Below, piece by piece: positions 31,749 through 37,956 of a stretch of 37,956 bases of DNA. Source of the DNA: Olavius sp. associated proteobacterium Delta 1 (GTDB taxonomy: Bacteria > Desulfobacterota > Desulfobacteria > Desulfobacterales > JAFDCJ01). The position numbers and the translations under genes were made by a program. Under the pieces are notes generated by a model. That model saw only the letters and a program-made list of their open reading frames with translations. It was not told the DNA's origin and did not search any database. Where the stretch lies: NCBI GenBank assembly GCA_902749685.1, contig CACVKW010001275.1, positions 1-37,956 on the forward strand, read 5' to 3'. Position 1 is the stretch's first letter, and each line of letters opens with the position of its first letter.

Positions 31749-33002
31749 ATGAATACTCCAAAGATGTACCGTATTCGGCAGCGATTCGACGATACCAAAG
31801 TTGAAGACATCGGGCAGGCGGTGGGCGCTGAACTGCGCAAATTGTCTTTGACGTCCATCAAACCCGAACAACGCGTGGCGATCACCGGCGGCAGTCGGGG
31901 GATCGCTAATATTGCCGACATTCTGAAGGCTGTCGTTGAGCATATAAAATCATTTGACGCGCAACCCTTTATTTTTCCGGCCATGGGAAGCCATGGAGGC
32001 GCCACAGCTGAAGGGCAGGTTGCGGTGCTGGAGCAGTTAGGAATAACGGAATCCTATCTGAATGCGCCCATTTTATCTTCCATGGAAGTGACAGAAATTG
32101 CCAGAACCGAGGATGATGTTCCGGTGTTTGTCGATCAAAATGCCCTGGCAGCCGATCATATCGTGGCGGTCAATCGTGTCAAATCCCATACTAAATTCAA
32201 GGCCCCCATTGAAAGCGGTTTGATGAAAATGATGGCCATCGGAATGGGCAAGCTCAAAGGAGCCGAGTTCTATCATAAGGCTGCTATTCAGTATACTTTT
32301 CCCAGAATCATCACGGATGCTGCCCGTCTGGTCATTCGGAGAACCCCGGTGTTATGCGCGCTGGCGATCGTTGAAAATGCTTATGGTAAAACGGCTTTGA
32401 TTTCGGCTATGAGACCTGAAACAATAGAAAACAAAGAAAAAGAGCTTTTGCTCCTGTCCAAGAAACTGATGGCCAAACTGCCGTTCAATGATATCGATCT
32501 GTTAATCGTCGATGAGATGGGAAAAGACATCAGCGGAGTCGGCATCGACCCGAATGTTACCGGCAGAAATCGAGATCTCCTGGGCGTTTTTGATCATCCG
32601 GTGCAGGTAAAACGGCTATTCGTGCGTGATCTGACGGCCAAAAGCAAGGGCAATGCCATCGGAATTGGATTGAGCGATATCACCACCCAGAGACTGGTGG
32701 ATAAAATTGATTATGCCGCCACTTACAAAAACTGCATCACCGCCATTAGCCTTGAAAAGGCCGCCGTTCCGATGCACTTTGATACCGATCGCAAAGCCAT
32801 CGAGGTTGGATTGGGTTCAATGGGGTTGACCTCGCCTGAAAAAAGCAAGATTGTGAGAATTAACAATACGAATCGTTTAGAGATGGTTGAAGTGTCCGAA
32901 GCCTATGGAAACGAGTTGCAAGAACGATCCGATCTCGAAATCATCGGGCAGCCTCAACCGATGATATTTGATGAAAAAGATAACCTTTTTCCATGTAGCT
33001 GA
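31749..33002 (+). CDS. LarA-like nickel-pincer racemase/epimerase (copy 2)
   Basis: A 417-residue LarA-family protein, clearly paralogous to the one at 12316-13572 over its whole length. Shared blocks are PAMGSHGGAT, DHI-AVNRVK-HT-FK, IESGLMK, MGKDISG and TTQRLVDKID. Candidate cofactor residues are H82, H147, K160 and H176; K160-H176 keep the 16-residue spacing of LarA K184-H200. The start ATG 31749 follows TGGGGA. Sequence around the active site differs (KSHTKFKAPIE versus KPHTDFKGKIE), suggesting different 2-hydroxy-acid substrates. It is divergent from an SDR; racemase plus dehydrogenase may make one stereochemical route (inference). Confidence 0.72.
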   Translation: MNTPKMYRIRQRFDDTKVEDIGQAVGAELRKLSLTSIKPEQRVAITGGSRGIANIADILKAVVEHIKSFDAQPFIFPAMGSHGGATAEGQVAVLEQLGITESYLNAPILSSMEVTEIARTEDDVPVFVDQNALAADHIVAVNRVKSHTKFKAPIESGLMKMMAIGMGKLKGAEFYHKAAIQYTFPRIITDAARLVIRRTPVLCALAIVENAYGKTALISAMRPETIENKEKELLLLSKKLMAKLPFNDIDLLIVDEMGKDISGVGIDPNVTGRNRDLLGVFDHPVQVKRLFVRDLTAKSKGNAIGIGLSDITTQRLVDKIDYAATYKNCITAISLEKAAVPMHFDTDRKAIEVGLGSMGLTSPEKSKIVRINNTNRLEMVEVSEAYGNELQERSDLEIIGQPQPMIFDEKDNLFPCS

Positions 33003-33102
33003 TATCTTTAGAGGGCGTATCGCCCTTAGATTTTTCAACCTCACGGAATCCAATGCTTTGGTAGAGCTTAATTGCTGCCGAATTGTCTTTATAGACATTC
33101 AA
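32975..33102 (-). pseudogene. C-terminal remnant of a GNAT acetyltransferase
   Basis: Reading leftward from about 33102, the frame gives LNVYKDNSAAIKLYQSIGFR, then EVEKSKGD and SYMEKGYL. NVYKDNSAAIKLYQ-IGF is the typical acetyl-CoA-side end of GNAT N-acetyltransferases. The frame is closed by stops upstream (TGA near 33108) and the rest of the domain is missing. The tail overlaps the 3' end of the LarA-like gene on the other strand. It is a decayed fragment. Confidence 0.55.
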
Positions 33103-33171
33103 TAATCAATCGTCCAACGGAGTATCCTCTATTAGAATCCTATTCGATTCAATGCCGGCCAATGCCGCTAG

Positions 33172-35061
33172 TTATGATCTACCCACCGGTACGGCAAGAC
33201 TCAGATATTTGTCCTTTTCTTTAAACATCAACTTTTTATCGACCATCATTTTTAAAAATGCAACGATTTTGTCTTCTGCAAAGTTCGGAAACCGGCTGCA
33301 GATCCTTGTAAGGGATCGATGCTGCATACAGAAAAGATAGATCAATCTGGATGTTCCGACCAGGCGATGCTTGATTGATTCGGCTTGATACTGTCGCTGG
33401 TTGATGATCAAAAATTCGCGGCCGTCGCGAAAACTCAAAATCGGTGCCCTTGTCGGTCCTTGTTGGAGTTCGGCATAACTTTTTTGCCACAGCACAACTT
33501 TTTTTTGAACAGGCCGCCAGATTTTTTTCTGGAAACCCAGATCACCGCGGTAGGCCAGGATCATAAACTCCATGGACCGAATATATTTTCCTGGAAATAA
33601 GCGGGACCAATTGGGATGATTAAAAATTGCTTTAATCCCATAGGCTGCAGGATTTTGCCAGACCGGACTTCCCAGGCCAAGCCAGAAGTCTACCGTCTGA
33701 AGCGGCCGAAAGGGCAGGGCGAATTCAATATTGTGCAGTGTTTCAGCAACATCCGGTTCATCGCTTCCCGGAAAATGGAGAATCAGATTGGAACTGTTGA
33801 CGATACCCAGTGCCTCACAGTTTCGCATGATTTCAAGATTCTGGATTGCAGGGGTGCCTTTGTTAAGCTTTTTTAGCAGGGATGTACTGAGTGCTTCAAT
33901 ACCGATTTGCAGCTCCTGTATCCCGGCGCCACGCATAACTTTTAACTCCGACGCTGAAGTGTTGGCCCGGATTTCGGCAAAAAGGTGGAGATCCCTTTTT
34001 AAGCTGCCCACTTTATTGAATACATCTCTGGAAGATTTCCTGGGCAGCACATTATCCACGATGGACACTGAAAGAGTCTGGTACCTGCCGGTCAGATGAT
34101 CGATTTCGTTTAACACGCGGACCGGGTCTTTGTGACGATACCCCTGCCACTGGAGGTTAAGATTGCAAAAGGCGCAGCCTGTGACACGGCCCTGCTTTTT
34201 CAGGACTGCTTTGCCGGGTGCGATGGCTTTCTGCCACCAGCAGCCACGTGACGTTTCAACCGGCAGGACCGGGAAAAATCTATGGGTCGGTTTAAATGTT
34301 TTAAGCAAAGCAAAATAATCATCGTAGTTCGGTGGCGGGAGCTTGTTGAGATTTTTCAGTTGATTGAAGGCATCAATCTCATCGTCGCTCGCGACGGATT
34401 TTGACGTTATAACTCCGTTGATGGGGGGTAAATCAGCCAGATCGGGGGATGCTCTCAAGCAGTTGATCAGTTGACCCAAAGGCATCTCGCCCTCACCGTT
34501 TATGATAACATCGACTTCTGGAAATAACTTAGTAAAATCACCCGCAACAGTGCCGGAAAAGGTCGAACCGCCAATGCAAATAATAAGATCAGGAAACTTA
34601 TCCTTAATACGTTTAATAAAATACAGGCTGGAGGTAAGCTGGCAAAGAGAAACCGAAAAACCGGCCAGCATGTAGTCATCCCAGTTCATGCTGCTGATAC
34701 AGGCTTCGGTTTCCTTTTTTACACGGATTGTAATCTGTTTTAATCCGGCTTCCAGTATCAAGGGTTTCGAGCGAGCTTCACGATTAAACAACGTTTCAAT
34801 GGCTTCAAAACGCTGCGGGAAGAGCAGGGCCGCATAGATGCTCTCCGCCAACCAGGTGCGTTCTGAAATCCGCTGGTATAGTTTGTATCCCAGGGAATCA
34901 GCCAGTTTCAGATAAAAGTGTCGGGCCTCAACCCGCAGGTCCGGGCACTTTAACTGGAGATAGGCTTTTAGCGCCCCCAACTGAATGGAAGGACGGTTGT
35001 ACAGGGGCCAGGGTGTGGATATTAGTGCAACGGCTTTTGATTTATTTTCGGTGCCGGTCAT
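33172..35061 (-). CDS. B12-type radical SAM protein, RiPP C-methyltransferase-like
   Basis: A 629-residue protein. The N-terminal ~240 residues form a Rossmann-like cobalamin-binding domain (VALISTPWPLYNRPSIQLGA, IICIGGSTFSGTVAGDF, VDVIINGEGEMPLGQLI), and the rest is a radical SAM barrel and C-terminal domain. The opening and the GCWW-CxFC-NLN pattern match RiPP-maturation radical SAM C-methyltransferases. The cluster ligands should be C274, C296 and C299, giving C-X21-C-X2-C; the family usually has C-X7-C-X2-C, so about 14 residues are inserted. Later blocks are FAEIRANTS and IQELQIGIEALSTSLLKKLN. There is no obvious ribosome-binding site and no recognised precursor peptide nearby. Its substrate is unknown. 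Confidence 0.8.
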   Translation of the reverse strand: MTGTENKSKAVALISTPWPLYNRPSIQLGALKAYLQLKCPDLRVEARHFYLKLADSLGYKLYQRISERTWLAESIYAALLFPQRFEAIETLFNREARSKPLILEAGLKQITIRVKKETEACISSMNWDDYMLAGFSVSLCQLTSSLYFIKRIKDKFPDLIICIGGSTFSGTVAGDFTKLFPEVDVIINGEGEMPLGQLINCLRASPDLADLPPINGVITSKSVASDDEIDAFNQLKNLNKLPPPNYDDYFALLKTFKPTHRFFPVLPVETSRGCWWQKAIAPGKAVLKKQGRVTGCAFCNLNLQWQGYRHKDPVRVLNEIDHLTGRYQTLSVSIVDNVLPRKSSRDVFNKVGSLKRDLHLFAEIRANTSASELKVMRGAGIQELQIGIEALSTSLLKKLNKGTPAIQNLEIMRNCEALGIVNSSNLILHFPGSDEPDVAETLHNIEFALPFRPLQTVDFWLGLGSPVWQNPAAYGIKAIFNHPNWSRLFPGKYIRSMEFMILAYRGDLGFQKKIWRPVQKKVVLWQKSYAELQQGPTRAPILSFRDGREFLIINQRQYQAESIKHRLVGTSRLIYLFCMQHRSLTRICSRFPNFAEDKIVAFLKMMVDKKLMFKEKDKYLSLAVPVGRS

Positions 35062-35079
35062 TTTACTACGGTATTCGCC

Positions 35080-35190
35080 CCATCAAAAGCTCAAAACTGA
35101 ATGCTCAAAGCTCAATGCTGAAGGCTCAAAGTTGAAAGCTGCAAGATCAAAGCAGAAGGCAGAAAGCTCAAAGTTGAACATAGGATTAAA
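35080..35190. repeat. AAAGCTCAA-type short tandem-like repeat
   Basis: Imperfect repeats of AAAGCTCAA, AATGCTCAAAGCTC, AAGCTGCAAG and AAAGCAGAAGGC with unit lengths of roughly 7-14 bases. They sit just upstream of the radical SAM gene. Spurious Lys/Ser-rich frames arise from them; no gene is supported between 35062 and 35336. Confidence 0.55.
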
Positions 35191-35336
35191 TTCTTAATTA
35201 AAACTTGACATTTCCAACGATCCAAATAATCTAGGCCGATCACAACCATTGAAACGATTTTAACCAGCTAAACCAATATATCAATCAACGGCTTGCCATC
35301 CGATCACAGATATTCTATACATACCTCCAATGAATC

Positions 35337-35858
35337 TTGTTTGGCAATGAATTTCAGTATTCTTTATTCTGTTCACTTGATGCCGGGCTGAGCTTTCTCG
35401 GCAACCTGTATACGGATGGGATACGCGAGATTATAGGCAAGCGGGCGCTTCACATATGTTCCGAAGCCGCCGGTATTCCGGATGCTACCGGTTATGTGGT
35501 CTCTGAAGCACTGGTGAACTTTGATCAGTACTTTGACTCCATGAGCCGGTTAAGCGAAGGGGGATATGAAGTTCTTTGTCTGGGGCACCGTCAGGCCCTT
35601 ATTGGTCAAGACGCGAAAAATTACTTCCAAAAATCAATGGCTGATTGCCGCCATTTTTTAAAGCTGGTTGAGACGTCCCTGATCGAAGCAGACGGTGATG
35701 TGCAGAAAGTTATCGCACGGGTTAAGGCGATCGAATACGACCCGGTTCCGGGGCCCAAACAAATCGAGCCTGCTTAGCTATTGAACCTTGAAGCCAAGGT
35801 GAAGGTAATTAAAAAGCGCTTGGAGAATAGATCAGAGAACATAAAACTGGCTAATTGA
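35337..35858 (+). pseudogene. C-terminal part of a metallo-beta-lactamase-fold protein, with in-frame TAG
   Basis: The frame reads ALHICSEAAGIPDATGYVVS, EALVNFDQYFDSMSRL and YEVLCLGHRQALIGQDAKNY, then GDVQKVIARVKAIEYDPVPG and IEPA. It meets TAG at 35775 and continues in frame as LLNLEAKVKVIKKRLEN to TGA 35856. This resembles the C-terminal third of MBL-fold hydrolases (the G.H late metal region and PGPKQ-PAYLLNLE end). The N-terminal HxHxDH half is missing. TAG where Tyr is expected looks like a nonsense mutation, though pyrrolysine decoding cannot be excluded. Confidence 0.6.
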
Positions 35859-35910
35859 GGCCTTGGCGAAGTAGGTCCCAAATGAATATAATTATTTGAA
35901 AATTTTTTTA

Positions 35911-36011
35911 GCCACGAATGGACACGAATAACCACGAATTATTGCCATAGTTAAAAACAGGCTCACTTATAAGGGGAAAAAAAATCGTGAAAAATCGTGA
36001 AAATTCGTGGC
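35911..36011. repeat. CACGAAT inverted repeat upstream of pyrD
   Basis: GCCACGAAT (35911-35919) and ATTCGTGGC (36003-36011) are exact inverse copies. Between them lie direct CACGAAT and AATCGTGAAAA units. The block ends 29 bp before pyrD and could fold in the leader, but it resembles other dispersed intergenic repeats more than a specific regulator site. Confidence 0.5.
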
Positions 36012-36040
36012 CTGTTAAAACATGACTGGGAATTCATATC

Positions 36041-36961
36041 ATGTCGAAAAGACCGGACTTAACAGTAGACCTCGGTGGACTGCGGCTTCAAAATCCCGTG
36101 CTGACCGCTTCCGGCACCTTTGGCTATGCCAGGGAGTTTGAACACCTGGTTGATTTAAATCGTCTTGGCGCCATTATTGTGAAAGGATTGTCCTTAGCTC
36201 CGACCAAGGGCAACCCGCCGCCGCGAATTGCTGAAACTCCTTGCGGTATGCTGAATGCCATCGGCCTTGAAAATGTTGGTATTGAGGCTTTTGTGAACGA
36301 TAAACTGCCCTTTCTGCAAGCGCTGTCGCCGCCGCTGATCGTCAATATATACGGCAGGCTCGAAGATGACTACACCCGGCTGGCCGCACGCCTTGAAGAA
36401 GTTGAGGCAATTGCCGGAATCGAAGTAAATATTTCCTGTCCCAATGTCAAAGCCGGCGGGATGGCGTTTGGCGTTGATCCGCAAGCTGCCTTTCACGTAG
36501 TCCAGTCGGTTCGAAAACAAACCAGCAAATTTCTGGTTGTCAAACTCTCGCCGAATGTCACCGACATCACCGAAATTGCCAGAGCGGTAGAGGATGCCGG
36601 AGCTGATTGCCTTTCGCTGATCAACACCCTGACTGCCATGGCCATCGATATTGAAACCCGCCGCCCCAGGCTGGCCAACATCACCGGCGGTCTATCCGGA
36701 CCCGCCATTAAGCCTGTGGCCTTGCGCATGGTCTGGCAGGTAGCCCGGATCGCCAAAGTTCCCATCATCGGCATCGGCGGTATCATGACAGCCGAAGACG
36801 CGCTGGAGTTTTTTATCGCGGGCGCATCGGCAATTCAGGTTGGAACGGCTAATTTCGTCAACCCGCATGTGACAACCGATATTATCGATGGAATCAAACG
36901 GTTCTTGTTAGAGAAGGGTATTTCCAGTGTTGGGGAATTAGTCGGAACGCTGGAAACGTAG
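36041..36961 (+). CDS. pyrD: Dihydroorotate dehydrogenase, class 1B type catalytic subunit
   Basis: A 306-residue class 1 dihydroorotate dehydrogenase (FMN enzyme of pyrimidine synthesis). Key blocks are LTASGTFGYAREF, TPCGMLNAIGLENVGI, EVNISCPNVKAGG with the catalytic base C133, VVKLSPNVTDI with the FMN-contacting Lys, INTLTAMAIDIETRRP, NITGGLSGPAIKPVALRMVW, and the FMN phosphate loop IGIGGIMTAEDALEFFIAGA. These fit PyrD of the 1B type, which pairs with PyrK and passes electrons to NAD. No pyrK is within the window. GGGAATTC lies before ATG 36041. It is unrelated to the sugar-acid genes. Confidence 0.93.
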   Translation: MSKRPDLTVDLGGLRLQNPVLTASGTFGYAREFEHLVDLNRLGAIIVKGLSLAPTKGNPPPRIAETPCGMLNAIGLENVGIEAFVNDKLPFLQALSPPLIVNIYGRLEDDYTRLAARLEEVEAIAGIEVNISCPNVKAGGMAFGVDPQAAFHVVQSVRKQTSKFLVVKLSPNVTDITEIARAVEDAGADCLSLINTLTAMAIDIETRRPRLANITGGLSGPAIKPVALRMVWQVARIAKVPIIGIGGIMTAEDALEFFIAGASAIQVGTANFVNPHVTTDIIDGIKRFLLEKGISSVGELVGTLET

Positions 36962-37332
36962 CTAAAGGGCATAGCGCAGAGGGCAAAGCGCATAGTGATA
37001 AGGGCTGAGGACTGTGGGATGGGGATTGAGGTATGAGGAAGAGGGATCCGCCGTCGTCCGATAAAGCAGGACTATGTCGCGGCATGGATGCGGAAGGCGG
37101 AAAGGCGATGCGCAAAGAGCATAGGGCATGGCGCAGAGGGTAAAGAGCAGAAGTCAGAAGACATCTGATGTCTGATTACATGGATCCCATCTATGGTAAA
37201 AAGCTGATATTTGATCTGACATGTTATAATCGAAGCTTTTAGAAAATCTAACAGACAGATAGCATCTAAATATCTAAAATTTATTGATTTTCCAGATAAT
37301 GGCAAGAAATCTTTAAAAAGGGTGGGGCAACA
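36962..37332. repeat. Gene-free gap with GGGCATAGCGC-type repeats
   Basis: From 36965 to 37150 there are words such as GGGCATAGCGCAGAGGGC and GCATAGGGCATGGCGCAGAG, related to 25.61 kb. AGACATCTGATGTCT at 37158-37172 is a 7-bp hairpin with a one-base loop. A TATAAT occurs at 37225-37230 without a good -35 box. The minus-strand frames here are repeat-derived. Confidence 0.45.
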
Positions 37333-37854
37333 ATGTATAAAAAGTACCTCATTATATTCGTGCTAATATTCGGATTTATTGTTCAGGCAAGCTTAGCCGA
37401 TAGTGTAAAGTTCAAATCTACCAGCAAAGGCTCTGATGGTAGGCCGTTAATGTTGACTGGTATTTTAACTAAACCAGAAGGCAATGGTCCTTTTCCCGCT
37501 GTTGTGCTTTTACATGGATGCGGAGGGATTAATAAGGAAAGAGACAATGCTTGGTCAAACCGAATAGTTAATTGGGGCTATGCGACATTGCATATAGACA
37601 GTTTCGGACCACGCAACGTGTCAAATATTTGCGCTGACTATCCCACACTTCTTGCAATGAGTTTTACTCGCGCTCGAGATGCTTTCGATGCCAAAGACTT
37701 TCTTGCCGAACTTCCTTTTGTAGACCAAAACCGGATTGCTTTTTTAGGATGGTCGCACGGAGGTATGACAGTTATCACTGCACTTATGAAACAAATCAAG
37801 TCTCAAAGTAGTCAAACCCCATTCAACGCAGCAATCGCTTTTTATCCATTATGA
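37333..37854 (+). CDS. Dienelactone hydrolase-like protein, C-terminally truncated
   Basis: A 173-residue exported alpha/beta hydrolase of the dienelactone hydrolase group. The signal peptide is MYKKYLIIFVLIFGFIVQAS, with a likely cut at SLA-DS. GPFPAVVLLHGCGG holds the oxyanion region, and FLGWSHGGMTVI is the nucleophile elbow with S141. It stops at TGA right after AIAFYPL, where relatives continue for about 100 residues with the catalytic Asp and His. After the TGA the frame gives only DTTLVQKRV before TAG. It is therefore probably inactive or a pseudogene. AAGGGTGGGG precedes ATG 37333. Confidence 0.7.
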   Translation: MYKKYLIIFVLIFGFIVQASLADSVKFKSTSKGSDGRPLMLTGILTKPEGNGPFPAVVLLHGCGGINKERDNAWSNRIVNWGYATLHIDSFGPRNVSNICADYPTLLAMSFTRARDAFDAKDFLAELPFVDQNRIAFLGWSHGGMTVITALMKQIKSQSSQTPFNAAIAFYPL

Positions 37855-37956
37855 GATACCACTCTTGTCCAAAAACGGGTTTAGAATGAGTCATAAAGTG
37901 AGTAATAATACGAGTCATTGAAAAAAATCCTCCTTATATGTAGGGTGGTTGTTAAT

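Noticed and set aside
34985..35197. 70-codon plus-strand frame considered as a RiPP precursor for the radical SAM enzyme
   Set aside because: Its Lys/Ser repeats are simple translation of the AAAGCTCAA repeat, and it overlaps the start of the radical SAM gene in antisense.
37072..37305. 77-codon minus-strand frame before the hydrolase gene
   Set aside because: Cys/Pro/Leu-Ser peptide made from the GGGCATGGCGC repeat; no ribosome-binding site.

Overview
The window looks like a chromosomal segment of an uncultured Deltaproteobacterium, probably related to Desulfobacterales. This is inferred from moderate GC, tripartite tricarboxylate (TTT) transporters, sugar-acid enzymes, and gene gaps filled with short degenerate repeats of a kind common in those genomes. 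No rRNA, tRNA, CRISPR array or intact mobile element was seen, and no transcription regulator is encoded, although about 20 catabolic genes lie in at least five divergent transcription units.

Region 1 (0.3-5.7 kb, minus strand) is one operon: tctC-tctB-tctA, a sugar-phosphate isomerase/epimerase-like TIM barrel, and a Gfo/Idh/MocA-like oxidoreductase. Region 2 (6.0-8.1 kb, plus) is a nagA-nagB pair of a non-canonical clade, ending in a 112-bp hairpin. Region 3 (8.1-10.0 kb, minus) is galU plus a GHMP kinase that closely resembles plant glucuronokinase. Region 4 (10.2-11.7 kb, plus) is uxaC, followed by an attC-like hairpin and a broken SRPBCC gene that together look like an integron cassette remnant.

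Region 5 (12.3-13.6 kb, minus) is a LarA-like (nickel pincer) racemase. It is separated from region 6 by a 477-bp element with ~110-bp inverted arms. Region 6 (14.1-27.1 kb, plus) is the main sugar-acid module: kdgK, a zinc alcohol dehydrogenase, an SDR, a second tctCBA transporter, a UxaA-type dehydratase, an FGGY kinase, an IlvD/Edd dehydratase and an MFS transporter.

Region 7 (27.1-38 kb) is looser and partly decayed. It holds a lipoprotein, a PilZ protein, a stand-alone CBM48 protein, an SDR, a second LarA-like gene, a B12-type radical SAM enzyme with an unusual cluster motif, pyrD and a truncated dienelactone hydrolase, among fragments of MFS, amidase, GNAT and metallo-beta-lactamase genes.

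Working model (inference): TTT transporters import sugar acids. UxaC, dehydrogenases, dehydratases and KdgK convert uronates and aldonates to 2-keto-3-deoxy-6-phosphogluconate. The kinase-GalU pair can instead activate glucuronate to UDP-glucuronate, so glucuronate would be a branch point between catabolism and nucleotide-sugar salvage. NagA/NagB-like enzymes suggest that an amino sugar, perhaps the partner of glucuronate in a polysaccharide, is used too.
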